A stretch of 64,000 nucleotides of DNA from Tetranychus cinnabarinus (lineage: Eukaryota; Arthropoda; Arachnida; Trombidiformes; Tetranychidae), in the NCBI GenBank assembly GCA_022266195.1, contig WHVY01000003.1:1488001-1552000 (forward strand). Reading direction: 5' to 3'. The notes beneath the pieces are model-generated. The model was given only the letters and a program-made list of their open reading frames with translations. It did not search any database and had not been told where the DNA came from. The position numbers were made by a program, and so were the translations under genes. Within the stretch, counting starts at the first letter, position 1. Each line of letters opens with the position of its first letter. Shown piece after piece: positions 1 through 12,900 of the stretch.

Positions 1-3000
1 TGTTTGCTCAAGGATCAATACAAAATAGCCAATATCAAGTGAGATAATATCAATGGAAGGAGAAACATCAGTATTACCTGTGAGAAATGAATAAAACAAA
101 TTAAATGGAGAGAAAATATTGATTCAAATCGGGAAAATAGTTAAATGTCATACCTGGTTAATTAAGTCAACGCCAAACGTCATGAATTGTAAGACATCAT
201 CATTGAAACATACAACAAGAGGACAAAAAAGAGAGGGAACAAAAAATCAATCCAATTTCAATTGACTTCAATGGATATCAATACAGGACCTCGACCATAA
301 ACAGTCAAGTTAATAATTTAAGAATAAGTGAGAGATGGAAAAATATAAATAATTAATTACCTTATTACCTTATCAACACCAAGGTTTTATTTTTGATATC
401 GCTTTGTATGGCTCGCTCATTTGTTGGACTGAATTTGTCAAATTGTGAAAAAAATACTTCATTTTTGTAACATTGTAATTAAAGATTATCAATTTCCACC
501 ATATGCAATTCCAATTGATTGATGATTACTTGAATTAAAACGTAGACACACTAATTAGAATAGCAATAATCAATTAACAGTAAAAAAAGAAACGGCTAAT
601 AAACATATGTTAATGCTTTTTATGCGTTTTAAGACAAAAGGATTACGCCAACAAAACAAACTTTACAATCGGCCCCTCTAACTACATTTTTGCATTATTT
701 TTGCATTGTAATATCTTGTGTTATTTAACGAATGGTTTCTAAATTGTTTGGTTTAATAGGTTTACTTTTGACCATGAATGCGAAATACCATTTGCTTGAT
801 TGATTTATCCATTAACTTGACCTTTTACAATTGTGATTTTCATGGTATCGTGGAGCAAATTTGAAATGCAATGGGCATATTCATTTTTATTGGTTAAGGT
901 AGGTAATGTTGAAAATTTATGCTAAAAACGATCAAGTGAACTAATTTAGTTTTCTTACAATTTAGCACCATTTAGGTTATTAAAAGGTTTAAACACATTT
1001 TGCCTCATGGTTTGGAGAAATTTGATTCGGCGAATTAAGAGAAAAAAAATTGTGAACTAAATCTAAATTAACGGGTTTATCTTTGCCTGAAAAAGTGTTT
1101 TGAAAAGAGAGTGTGTTTATACCTGAAAACGTTTGCAACTGTACATTCTTAATCAGGCTCATCATTATGTTATTAAGGACAATTTAACTACTCTTTAATC
1201 GTCAATGATTTAAGTCAGACAGACACATTTTCATGTTCGCAGTTTCCTATTCAATCAGCTCTTTTTGGCAATCAAATCAACTATACCCACACTCGAAATA
1301 ACATAATAAAAAAGCAGATGAAAAAGATCAATGCAAAAAGAAGTCCATCATTATTTTAATCGACATTATTTGATTGTCTCTCATTTCAATCAAGTCTACT
1401 TTTTGTTTCACTATTGAATGGAATGGAAGAAAGAATTTTTATTCAGATAGAAGTCGATAAACACAAATCAGTTGCAACCACAACAACATTTGGAATCGAG
1501 TCCTAAATTGGTTATTTTTTGCTTCTTCTCTTCCGGATTAAGAAATTGAACTACAATCTAATTACAAAAGGACAAATATTACAATTCTTTATTCGAGTTG
1601 GCTTTGATTTTAGATGGTGATTTAAGTAAATAGCAACAATGTAAACTGTTACACTTGACAACCTAACCCAATGTAACCTAAAAAAGCAAGGAAGAACCCA
1701 AAAGAGAACAATGGACCAGAAAAGATACCAAAAACCAAAAAACAAGGAGTAATTATTTGATTTGCACCTTCTTTACCAGTTATATCAGCTCATCAGTTTC
1801 AATGCTGTCTAAAATATTTACAAAGATATTACTTTTACCATTGTAATTTCATTGAGGTATGTTTACAAACTTTTCATCTATTTTTATCATATAAAATGTA
1901 TAATATATTATACATTAGTACATTATACAAGACTGTGTATAACTAATATATAATGGCAACTTTCTTAAGGTAAATATATCGTTGGACTCCCAGAAACAAC
2001 CATGTAATAAAATGGATAACCTATGAATGACCAGATTTATGAAATTTTGGAAACAATGGCGAGCATAATCAAGTCTTGTAGCTCATCATTTTGGATCAAC
2101 TAAATACATTATGAAAATACAGGCAAGTAATGACGATATCATAATAAATATAATACTTTGTTGATCTAATTGTTTAGTAAGTGAATCATCGAGACACTCA
2201 TAGGAAAGGTCCACATGGTTGGTGACTAAAATTTAAAATAGGTAAATTACTTCATCGATTGCGGCAAAATATTAACCATTAACCAAGAAAGACTTAACCA
2301 GATCAAAATCATATCTTAACATTCAAAAAGTTGCCAATATTTTTATATTTCAATTTCAACTTCACTCTTTTGGGTTATTTTAGACAATCTTTCACCTTGA
2401 TCTATCTTGTTTTAATGTTACTTTTTAACCATCATTTTTTTGCATTTTTTATTCAGAATTTAAGAGAAAATGGTTTTCTCTCCTGTTAACCCTGAATCCA
2501 AGTTACACATTGAAATGAAAACACTTGTTTCTATTGGTAAAGCTGTATGCTGCTGTTGCCCTGATTAGAAGAGAAAGCGTCCACTAGAAAATGTTGTTTG
2601 GAATGGGCAAAGAACGGATAAAGGCATCTTCCTTCAGAAAAAAAAACACCTTGACCTTTCCAAGTAAAGGTTGTTGTCCGACTTTTTACCCAAACACACT
2701 CAACCGGCCTACTGACCTGGAGACAGACTCTTGTTTTATCTTTCATGTTTCTCTTTCTTTTGCCGTTCCGATTCAAGTGGCTTATCAACTACCCCTGGCT
2801 TCATCTGGTTTTCATCATGTTTTAATGCGTCTACAGGGTTAACTGGCCTTACTCTCCCTCTCATCTTCACTTGCTCTTGATGGTGTTTCAAAACAAGAAT
2901 CTGAACAAGAAAATCAAGAAAAGAAAGAAAAGAAAGACTCCGTTCTACTAAATCTGTAACCATTTGTGGGAATATCTTTTATCTTCATCTTATCAAGTTG

Positions 3001-5089
3001 AATGGGTCGACGGGAAAAGTGAAGAGAGGAGCAAAACAATTTTAAAGATGAAGATAAAAATGAACAAGTAAAAGGTAGATTGAAGATAAATTTTGAATCA
3101 AATGCAGAAATCGATTGATTACATTTATCTGTTATGAGAAATTCATTCAACGATATTATCATCCATCTTAGCCAATATCATTTCCATCTAAATATGGACT
3201 TTACTTTTTTTCCTGTTTTTTGCACGTATTTTACATGACTATTATTGTTCACAGGCACACAGGTTCATCACCATGTAACTAAAATCTCATTGTAATGGCA
3301 AAATCTCGTTCTCATTGTTACTGATGTTTATTTTGGATATTAATGTTGCTGATGATTCTGGTGATGACGTTTGCTTTTTTCGTTTGCGTTCTCTATGATT
3401 CATTTGGAGGCATTAATTGTTCACAATTGATTGAGAAAATTGATTATTCATTTTCTCATCCAAACGTTGTATCAAGCTTGGACACATAGTTCAATAATTA
3501 CCAGCTCTTGGGGTACAAAACTTTCAATGAGGAAACACTTGACTCTGTTGGAGGATTCAATGATTTTCATAGGACTTTCCTGGCCATCAGTTAATTTGAT
3601 TTCAAGTTTGCTTTAATTGCATTACTTTCAAGTTTAATAAGATTTGATTTGAGAGTGAAAAGTTATTGCTATTAAATTTGAAGATAATGCGGAAATTTTC
3701 AAGGTAAATCACAAAGTATTGTTTGATTTTACTCCAGGCGTGCTTCAAATTAAGGTTAATATTAACAAAATAATTTTGGCTTTAAATTTGATTTGATGCT
3801 TTTCTCATCATCAATGATGCTAGGATTTGTTTAATATGATGATGTTTACTTAATCAAACTTGAAGAAATATCAAATAATTTATCTAATTGGTGATTGTTT
3901 ATAGCTGCATGATAACTGTAGAAACAGATTGAAATGTTAAAAACAGTCATTTTGACTGAAGGTCAACTTCCAATGTTGGGTTAACGTTTTTGTTTTCCAG
4001 ATCAACTCATCTTGAAATAATTTGAAACATCCAAATTCATCAAATGTTCAGGGTATTTAAAACAGTTTAGTTGATATAATAAAACCAATAAATAAAGTAA
4101 AAAATGTTTGCTTTCCATGAAAATTTGTCTACAAATTGCAGTGTCGGTTACCACCTACGTTAGTATCTCTTTGAACTTGGGTTAATTCCTATGTCTTTAC
4201 CTCACTTTGCTTACCTGTTCATCATTACCATAGGAATACAATTTATGTCCTCTTTACCTTCACATAGATCAAATTGCCTCAAGCTTTTGTAAACCAAAAT
4301 CAATAAATAATCAAGGTCATTTTGTAATTTTGTTTTTGTATTACACAACTTAAAAGTAATATCCAAAGGGTTCTGGTCATCAAAATATTGGATCAAAACA
4401 AACTTTCTATAATTACCAAAGGGTATAACGTTGATAGTTAATTATATTTACCAAAGCTGATAAAAAAATATTGTAACTAAATTTAATTGCAATAAAACGC
4501 TATTCTTTGAATAAATTGCTTAAAAAAAAACCTAAACTTTAACCCAATTTAGCGTTTGTAGTGCCATCTGACGTTCACTCTTCATACCAATTTTAGCCAG
4601 CTCTTTTAATTGTAAATGTAAACCTTTTATTCGCGATTGAACTCGAAAATCTTACATGAAAAACGATATTTCAATGTTGCTTTACACCTAAATTTGAAAT
4701 TAATCATTACTTTAAATTAGTTATTAGAATTTTAGAAACAAAAATTAACATTTAGTACTATAATTGTTTATCTCTTTGAAATTCACCAGCATTTATCTCT
4801 CCTGATACACACTTTATCTATCTATGATACAGAATAAATCAGTTTTAATATTCCGATTAATCTCCGAATCAAGCTTTTAAACTACTGACCATTTGCTGTT
4901 AATGAAGAATAAGAGAAAAAATGCACTTTAACACGTCTTTTTGATCGTTTGAAATAAAAAATAACAAAAATTTGTCATCAATCTTAAGGTTGAACTTTAA
5001 TCAAATTGTAAATGCTATTTTATCTAAACATAGTTACTTTGCTTTTTTAAATTGATCCAATATCCTGATAAATATGTACCTGATTTAGG
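1..5089. other. Gene-poor AT-rich stretch
   Basis: I see no coding exon, tRNA or clear transposon here. The longest open frames are under 90 codons, lack family resemblance, and several lack an ATG. Around 2905-2945 there is a purine-rich AAGAA-type low-complexity tract. The stretch may hold introns or UTRs of a gene lying to the left, but no splice-linked coding could be shown. Confidence 0.5.
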
Positions 5090-5323
5090 TTAATAGCAGG
5101 TCGCCAGAATGGATTTGCTGTTGAGGAGCTTTCGCATGATTATTTTTCGTTTGCTTGGCTGGTACATATGAGCTCTGAATGAGTTTTTACGGTGAGTTTT
5201 CACTTCAGATAATCTTTTCATGAAAAATATTCTAGGACCTCTCTTTTGCATCAAATTCAGTTCAGGAGTAACAGCTGGTCGAGCCAATAATGTATTGACC
5301 AATGTCCGACAGAAGTAATTCAT
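5090..5323 (-). CDS. Small basic protein, possibly mitochondrial (unrecognised)
   Basis: A 77-residue frame opens at an ATG (5321-5323) and ends at TAA. It is strongly basic, with Arg/Lys clusters through its second half, and starts with a short hydrophobic/Arg N-terminus that could act as a mitochondrial presequence. Just upstream of the ATG lies a clean acceptor (AG at 5327-5328), and a GTAAGT donor sits at about 5417. This suggests a 5'UTR intron of about 90 nt, which supports a real transcript. It is head-to-head with the sulfotransferase (ATG to ATG about 265 bp), so the two probably share a promoter. The composition resembles small mitoribosomal proteins, but I cannot name a family. Confidence 0.45.
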   Translation of the reverse strand: MNYFCRTLVNTLLARPAVTPELNLMQKRGPRIFFMKRLSEVKTHRKNSFRAHMYQPSKRKIIMRKLLNSKSILATCY

Positions 5324-5587
5324 GATCTAAATTCACAAAATTCAAAATTCAATATGAGACGAGTTGCAACATCAAAGCTTTGAAAATAAAAATAAAAAGA
5401 ATTATGTTTGAACTTACCAATTATCCAAATTTTTTGATGTAAATATGATAATTAAATTAGCTAAATTGCTGTTGAATCGATTAAAATAAAGTTCATTAGA
5501 TTGAAAATGGTGAAGCAAAACACAAGTGTGGATGAAATCAGCTGATTGGGACCATGTGACTTGTTTTTATCCTCTATTCGAGTAACT

Positions 5588-6784
5588 ATGTTGTTAAATC
5601 GTTTGCCTAGTCAATTGTTTAAATCAACTTTAAAATCTAATTCTATAATTAATCTCACATGTGTCAAGTGTTCAGATTTTAGTAAACCTGATATTGGCAG
5701 GTTCAATATAATAAAAAAATGTATTTATGGGTTCATTTTCTCAGGTGTTGTGGTTACCTCTTATTATGCTAGAAAAGCAATAGAGAAAAAATCCGAAATC
5801 TTAAAAGAAGCTATTCGATTAAACAACAAGATTGGTCGCATGACTTTATATAAATTTCGAGATTTCATCTTGCCTGAGGAAGTTTTACCAGTGATCAAGC
5901 AGTTACCTGAAATCAAATTTAACTCCGATGATGTTATTTTATCGACATTTCCAAAAACTGGTAATTACACATTTTCTCCTCTTTTCATTTAATGATAATC
6001 GCAATCCGTCTTTATTGAAAATTTTGTTTTTATATTTGTTCCAGGTGTGACTTGGTTACAAGAAATTATTTGGCTTATTATGAATGATTACAATTTCGAT
6101 AAAGCTTTATTAACTAATCTGGAAGATAGATTTCCATTTCTGGAATGGATTTTACCCGGAATATCGGCCATAAATAAAAAACCAAGTCCGCGTCTAATTA
6201 AAACTCACCTTCCTTTGAGTATATTATTCAATCAAGAAACCAAAATTGAACCTAAAGTTATCTCTATCACAAGAAACATCAAGGATGTCACAGTCTCGTA
6301 CTATTTTTTTGCTCGAATGAACAAGCTGGTTGATTATCAAGAATCAATTGAAATGTTTGTGGAACGTTTCGTGGCCGGAAATATACCATATGGACCTTTG
6401 CATAGGCATTATATTGATACTCTTAAATATTCGACCGTTGATGGAAACAAAGTTCTTATTGTTGCTTATGAAGATCTTCACAATGACTTTGAAGGATCAG
6501 TAAAACGTCTTTGCACTTTCTTGGGCAAACCTTTTCCAAGTGATGAAACCATGGTTCAATTAAAGAAGCATTGTGATTTCAGATTTATGAAAGTAAACCC
6601 CATGGTTAATTACAGTCATTGGGATGGCATTGGTCTTCGCAATTTGAATGAATCTCAATTTTTTCGAGCTGGAAAAGTTGGTGATTGGAGTAATCACCTA
6701 TCTAAACCATGTTCAGAATTACTTGATGACTATTATGAACTTCATTTAAGAGGATTATTCAACTTCAAAGAGACAATCGATTGA
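5588..6784 (+). CDS. Membrane-anchored PAPS-dependent sulfotransferase (SULT-like)
   Basis: Exons are 5588-5960 and 6045-6784 (370 aa). The intron splits the PAPS-binding loop codon and joins to read FPKTGVTWLQEI, the 5'-phosphosulfate loop of SULTs (residues about 120-132). The catalytic-His motif KTHLP is near residue 179. The 3'-phosphate motif, an Arg-Asn followed by KDVTVSYY, lies at 201-212. The C-terminal RAGKVGDW motif is near 332. It should transfer sulfate from PAPS to a small hydroxyl acceptor; the substrate cannot be read from sequence. Cytosolic SULTs are usually near 290-300 aa. This one carries about 75 extra N-terminal residues with a hydrophobic segment at about 44-60 followed by Lys/Arg, suggesting a membrane or organelle anchor. 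The start is the first in-frame ATG. A possible AATAAA polyadenylation signal is at 6874-6879. Confidence 0.9.
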
Positions 6785-7157
6785 TAATGACCCAGACAGA
6801 GGTTTTCTTGACTTCAGAATAGATCGAACTCGTTAATGAAGCTTTCAAACTGAACTTCTTAGAAAACTCAAAAAATAAATGAAGTTCGCTCTACTCAATG
6901 ATACCTTTCGATTGTTAGATTATAGGTAAAACAATTATTTGCTAAGCTTTTGGTCAATAATTCTTTATTCAAATTCAAAGTATCTTTTATATGCAGAACT
7001 TTGTACAGTTTGACTAAATGTCGAGAAAAGTTGATTCATGAACATTATTAAGATTAACAAAAGTGATTCGTACAAATATCTAATTCAATATGAATTCATA
7101 ACAAAAAATACAGAATAATATACAAAACAAAATAAAACATTAACAAGAGTAATTTGA
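6785..7157. other. Convergent 3' intergenic spacer
   Basis: This spacer lies between the sulfotransferase and the minus-strand orphan gene. It holds AATAAA (6874-6879, + strand) and TTTATT (6964-6969, a possible signal for the - strand gene). I see nothing else. Confidence 0.5.
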
Positions 7158-9272
7158 TTATGACATTTCAACAGGTCCATAATTAATAATCGTGAATTCA
7201 TATTCCTCAATAATTTCTCGAAGTATCTCAATATTATCTTCATCTGTCATTTCAAGTTCTTTGATTGGAATTAATTTGCTTCTATTTAAAATAGATTGCA
7301 GATATTTAAGTTGAGTTTTTTCATGTTTCACAGATTCCAGATCAGCTTCTTTGTCTCTAATTTGGATTTTAAGTGTTTTCATTTGTGAATTGACTGTTTC
7401 CATGAATTCATCTTTCACCTTCAATCCAATAGAATCTATTTTCTCAGCGAAAGGTCCATTTGCCGAGAAACTAAATGTAATTCGGCGATTTGATTTCAAT
7501 AAGTCAAGTAATTTAACCACAATCTCAGCAGCATAAAAGTATTCATTAACAGCTTGTTCAATGAGTTTGTTGAATTTATCTTCATGACAAGGATGACCAG
7601 CGTATCGAATAATCCTGAATAAATAAATAGATCGTTTCATCATGGCCATTGCTCGTTCAAATACAATTAGTTGTCCTCTATTTGTAACTTTACGATTGAG
7701 TTCACTGATTAAACTGTCAAATTTTTCAGTCAAATGATCTCTCAAAGCCCATCTTCTTCTATAATCTGGTCGCTGTGAATGCAAGATCTTATAAATTTCC
7801 TGGAATTTATATGGCTTGAGTGGCTTGAAATGATCAAATCTGTACTCTAAAGTTTCTCTATCATAACGTATCTTTTGTTTTGTCATCAGGTAACGATCAG
7901 CCACGTCTAATGATATTTTATAAGATTCATCTTGGTCCAAACTAGCATTCAATGCAGCTTCAATAAGCAATTGTAAATGATACAAATAATCATTCAGTTC
8001 CCATGGTTTACGACGCTGAAAAGGATTCCAATCTAATGATTCCATGTACTTATAATAATTTAAAATATGAAAATAAACAATAAAAAGTCCATTATAAGGG
8101 CTTTTCTGAATTTCTTCATAAACTGGGTCATCTCGGGTAAAATTAGGAGGAACATCAATCCTTGGTTTGGGTAAATTTCTGAATGTTAAGTAAAAGGCTT
8201 CACAGTTAACCCATTGGAAGGCTGAATTTATGCGTAACGTGTCAGTTGCTATGTTTTTAAGGCCCAATATTACGTATGATGATTCCAAATCATCTTTAAA
8301 TGAATTCAACTTTTTAAATAATTTTAAAATTGTATTCAATCTCTGTAACGTGCCACTTCGACATGTTGCTTGAGTAATGTTTTCCCTTTCGCTTTTAATC
8401 CAATCAGCTTTTATACTTTCTATGAATTCACCAACCTCAGAAATAGCATCACGACCCTTTTCATTAATAACATTGAAAATTTCATCACTTTCATTGAAAT
8501 AATCTTTGAAAGTTAATATTCGCATCAACCCGTAAGCGTCTTTGATTAATCTTTGACATTTTCTCATAATTTCACAAATCTTGTTAATCTCATTGGACTT
8601 GGGCGACTTTGACTTTTTCTTGGATGAAGATGTTGTAGTGGCCAATGATGAAGAATTTATTTGATCATTGAATGTTTTCAACTTATCGAGATAAGATGTC
8701 AAAATCACTTTTTGCATTTCATTTGCTTCAGAAGATTCTTTGATAATTCCTAATTCACTCTGAGCAAGTTTGATAAACATGCTAGCTCTACCATGTAGAT
8801 CGTTATTTGGATGGGTTTTTAATGATTGTTTAAAATAATCAGGATCCAGAATGGCAACCAAGTCATATGGAGATTTAGTATTCTTATTTAGCGAGTCAAA
8901 AGTGTCATTAAGATTATTAACAAGTTGTTCCATTTTCCTTCTAATTTTGCAATCTATATTTCTTCCACGGTAAAAGTAATCTGAATGTATAACAACACCA
9001 TTCCACCTCTCCAAATTATCATATAATAATTTCAATGAATCCAGCGTTGCATTAATAACTGATAATTTAGTTTTCTCAATAACAGCATCTCTATCGCTAG
9101 AAAATGGATAATCCTCTTTGACATCAAGTGACAACTCTTTTAAATTAGATGACAGAAGTGATTGTTCAAGTGAATTGATTGTTTCACTGAGTAAAACTGA
9201 TAAATCCGACCATTTGCATGCTGATTCCTCGCTCGGGTTTAATAATTCAGTAATATTAATTGGGCACTCCAT
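7158..9272 (-). CDS. Large intronless orphan protein, 704 aa
   Basis: This is an uninterrupted ATG-to-stop frame of 704 codons, far longer than chance in AT-rich DNA. The product is mostly charged and helical. It has Leu/Ile-rich stretches, a Ser/Lys linker near residues 210-225, and a Tyr/Arg-rich, basic region near 490-520 (HSQRPDYRRRW). It has no signal peptide, no obvious membrane segment and no cysteine pattern. I do not recognise a domain. The helical pattern could be a structural or scaffold protein, but no function is implied. The absence of introns contrasts with most neighbours. It could be a lineage-specific gene, a fast-evolving member of a known helical family, or an old retrocopy. 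Confidence 0.8.
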   Translation of the reverse strand: MECPINITELLNPSEESACKWSDLSVLLSETINSLEQSLLSSNLKELSLDVKEDYPFSSDRDAVIEKTKLSVINATLDSLKLLYDNLERWNGVVIHSDYFYRGRNIDCKIRRKMEQLVNNLNDTFDSLNKNTKSPYDLVAILDPDYFKQSLKTHPNNDLHGRASMFIKLAQSELGIIKESSEANEMQKVILTSYLDKLKTFNDQINSSSLATTTSSSKKKSKSPKSNEINKICEIMRKCQRLIKDAYGLMRILTFKDYFNESDEIFNVINEKGRDAISEVGEFIESIKADWIKSERENITQATCRSGTLQRLNTILKLFKKLNSFKDDLESSYVILGLKNIATDTLRINSAFQWVNCEAFYLTFRNLPKPRIDVPPNFTRDDPVYEEIQKSPYNGLFIVYFHILNYYKYMESLDWNPFQRRKPWELNDYLYHLQLLIEAALNASLDQDESYKISLDVADRYLMTKQKIRYDRETLEYRFDHFKPLKPYKFQEIYKILHSQRPDYRRRWALRDHLTEKFDSLISELNRKVTNRGQLIVFERAMAMMKRSIYLFRIIRYAGHPCHEDKFNKLIEQAVNEYFYAAEIVVKLLDLLKSNRRITFSFSANGPFAEKIDSIGLKVKDEFMETVNSQMKTLKIQIRDKEADLESVKHEKTQLKYLQSILNRSKLIPIKELEMTDEDNIEILREIIEEYEFTIINYGPVEMS

Positions 9273-9907
9273 CTTACTGGTACATTTAAGAGGAAATTTG
9301 TTTGTAAAAAATTGAAATCAAAAATGTATTGAGTGAGCTTTCAACAGCTGTTTTTGATACAAAATTATGAATAAATAAACAATACAATTCACAATATTCA
9401 AATTATACAATATCTTATTAGTGTTGAATGAATAATTTATTGATGTAAACAAACAAAACTGGTGTAAAGTTGTTATTGTATTGCATCATGTATTGAATAC
9501 TCTGAAAAATTCCCCCTTGCATGACAGTAATTCAACAGCCCTGTGAATTAATCTGACAACATGTAGAAGCGCGCTATTTAATTTTTAAAAAATTACCTAA
9601 TATTTTACAATTTATTACAATCTACCTCGCCGAAACGTCCTAATATTATACAAAAGCTAAACATTCTCTACTAGTTAGTTCAAAATCATCTTTTATCTTT
9701 AAATGCACAGCATTGTGCATCATGAGTTCAATAAATTGGACGTTTTTAAGGCAATTTTTAAACAAAGATTTATTCAAAAAAATGTAATACAATGAGTGTT
9801 CCTCTTGTTTGTAATAACTTTGCTATAATGTTGATGCAGAAAAAAAATATTCGGAAATTGAATGAAGATGGAGTTGAAAATGAATTGATGTAGTTTGGGT
9901 GATAATT
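9273..9907. other. Spacer upstream of the orphan gene
   Basis: This is non-coding between the orphan gene start and the stop of the MH2 gene. It should contain the promoter of the orphan gene and the 3'UTR of the MH2 gene. TTTATT near 9766-9771 could be a polyadenylation signal on the minus strand. I see nothing else. Confidence 0.4.
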
Positions 9908-12900
9908 TTATTCCCAATTACCAACATAATATCTGATTATTTTGTCACAAGCAACAAGATGATTCGTTGGTAGACAATTAGTTATCTTTATTCCTTCTCC
10001 TATGCTGCTGTAAATATGATAGTAGGATGGTTCAGAGCCTATTGGAAATAAAACAAAATTGTTATTATTATAATAAAGATCATCGAAAAATGCTGAGAAA
10101 TAAGTTCTTCTTCTTTCTCTTAAACCAAATTTTGTATTACGAAAATTTAGATTAATTTACCTGATGATTGTGATGAGTCTGATGATGATGAACAAGATGA
10201 CAATCTGCTATTAACTGGTAACTTTCTCATGGCACTATTTAAATAACCAACTGATTTTGGATGGCCATTTAAACAAGCATTCAACTGGTACAAACAGGTT
10301 TCCTCAATTTTTGGTAAACTGCCGAGCAATAACTGGTCGGAAATCTTGTCATCTGAGGTTCGGATAAAGTCCTCTTCTGTGAATAAATTGTAACAAAATT
10401 CAATAAGTTAATCAATCAATCATTTTCAACAAGTAATTAATTTGCTCGAAATATATTTCGTTTATTAATGTTACAATTTGTCTACCTGTGTTGATTTACC
10501 TCGTCTTTTCATTTTACTTCCATCTGATTCACATTTATCATAATCTGGCATTGGTATTTCAATTCGAGCTTTATCGTGTTGACCATCTTTTCTCACTGAT
10601 TCGTCTTCATTAACAGTGATACTTTTTATCACAACAGGGACAGAATCAATATTAGAAGGCGCTATTTTATCAGAGTTATTACTGATTTCCTTCATTTCAA
10701 CTCGTTGATCTTTACTTCGTCCAAGTTGACTGAGCTGTTTGACCGCTTTAACCTGAGGTTGGTTGTTGTTTGAATGATGATGATGGTGATGATGGTGAAG
10801 ACATTCCTTGTTTTCTTTGTATGGAGGCGATGAAGACATTTCTTCTGATGTCCTTTTTGACTCGGATTTTCGCTTAACTACACCAGAACCATTAGTATTT
10901 TCAGCATTAGATCCTGAAGTTATTGGAACCGATAAGCTAGCAGCTTTGACATCAACTTTACTGCTACAAATGGCATTGTTATTGTTATTAACATTGTTAT
11001 TAGTCGTTGTGTTAATATTGTTGTTTCCATTGACAGGATTGAAGCTACTACAGCTGCTATTATTAGTACTACTATTGGTACTGCTATTGCTGCTGACAGA
11101 GTTGCGAAGATGTTGATTACTTTTGTCATTGGAAGATGTTTTATTATTGTTGACTGATTTTTGTTGTTGAATTTGTTTCTGCTGGTTATCAAAGATGGCA
11201 ACAAAATCAGGAATCTTTTGATACTTCATCATTATACAAGGTAATTTGTATTTGATCACTTCCATAGCGACAATATTGATTACCATCATCCAGCACGGTG
11301 TTTCGAGTAAATTGTCAGATTCAATATCAACTGAAATACAAGTAATACATTGATTCTCCAATCTCCTTTGATTTGGATAAGTTGATCGTATCTCGGATCC
11401 TATTGTAGAGATCAACTTCTTCATCTGGAATAGGGTCATTGCTCTGTCCATTTCAAGTCGACCATTTGATTCAATCAGTTCACTTCCAAGACAGTTATAA
11501 TCAGGTGTACTACCAGATACTTTAACGTTACTCCGGGTTAACCTTTTGATTAGTATATCACCAGATTCATCTATTTTCATTTTGATTCCCTTTTCATTTC
11601 CAAGTTGATTGATTCAGGGTTAAATTGTAGACACCACAAGGCGAAAGGATAAGAAAGAAGCAAAAGAAGAGCAAAAATAAGTTAAATGAACAAATAACAA
11701 AATAATTTAATTGAACTGTCAAGATTTTTGTTAAACTATAAACCACTTTAAATCTTGGATTCATCAATCATCCAATGATTAATATATTATGGTTAACAAT
11801 TATGTTGTTTGGCTATTTATAACAAGCACAAGAAATGATTAACTTCATCATTAAGAATGGTTTAAGCTCTCAAATTGATTCATCAATATCAAACTTCACT
11901 AAATTGTCAATTGATTTTTGCAGCTTTTTCCCCATTTTGGTGGCAATTAAACGCTGACTTTACCAGCTAATACAATCCTCCAACACTTCAAGATACAAAG
12001 ATAATCTTTAAATTATTTTTAATTCTAGTGTCACGGGAACAACCTGTAATTAAAGGTCAATCAAATTAATCAACAATCACGATATCAACCACAACAGTTT
12101 ACATATTAACATGTAGAGTGAAAACCTTGCCATATTCAAGTTCATTGATCAAAGTGAATCAAGTTCATAAAAGGATTTTTCAATTTCAAGATTTGATTAT
12201 TTTGCATCAACAATGAAATGACATTTTAAAATGGTTCATTACGACCATTAAGGTGTTTAAGCAAACAAAATATTCAAATCATAATCAATCAAAATACCTG
12301 TTAAATTATGATGAATTATCATGAAAAAAGATGTTACTTTTGTAAACGATTTGACAATTGTAAATGAGTTAACCTACAAAAAGCGTTAATTTGCAGTCAA
12401 ATTAAACTTCCCTTCTATTAATGTTATAATGTTATAAAATTTGATGAAAGATTAAACATTCATTGTTAATTTCATTAAAAGAGTTGATTTGAAAAATGAA
12501 ATACATTCAACTTTCATCAATTAATTGAATGTTTATAATGAATTGCTCTTTAAATGAAGATGAACAGGTGAAATACATTAAATAAGATGATCCTTTTCAA
12601 TAGATCCTAATGTAACTTTTGTTGAGACTATTCTGTAAGTTAATCTACTTTTCTGGTAAATGGAACAATTTAATTTAATAATTATCACATGTTAAAGGAT
12701 AAGTGTATCATTAGGATGGCCGCTAAATTTGGGTGACCTTTGTTATAAAATAAGGTTAATTTAGTAGCCAGAATTTTTAATGTATTTCATTCACATAACT
12801 CCATTTAACTGTAGCAATTCATCTTGATTTCATCTTGTGTATTTATCCTAAACATCCGCAGCTGATCCACTTTGAAACATTTGAACCTAAACCTCAAAAT

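Noticed and set aside
2591..2842. Overlapping open frames on both strands around 2.5-3.2 kb
   Set aside because: Opposite frames under 90 codons with biased composition, no motif, and no splice-linked partner.
10808..11116. Leu-rich plus-strand frame opposite the MH2 gene
   Set aside because: It is the antisense shadow of Asn/Gln/Ser codon repeats in exon 4 of the MH2 gene.
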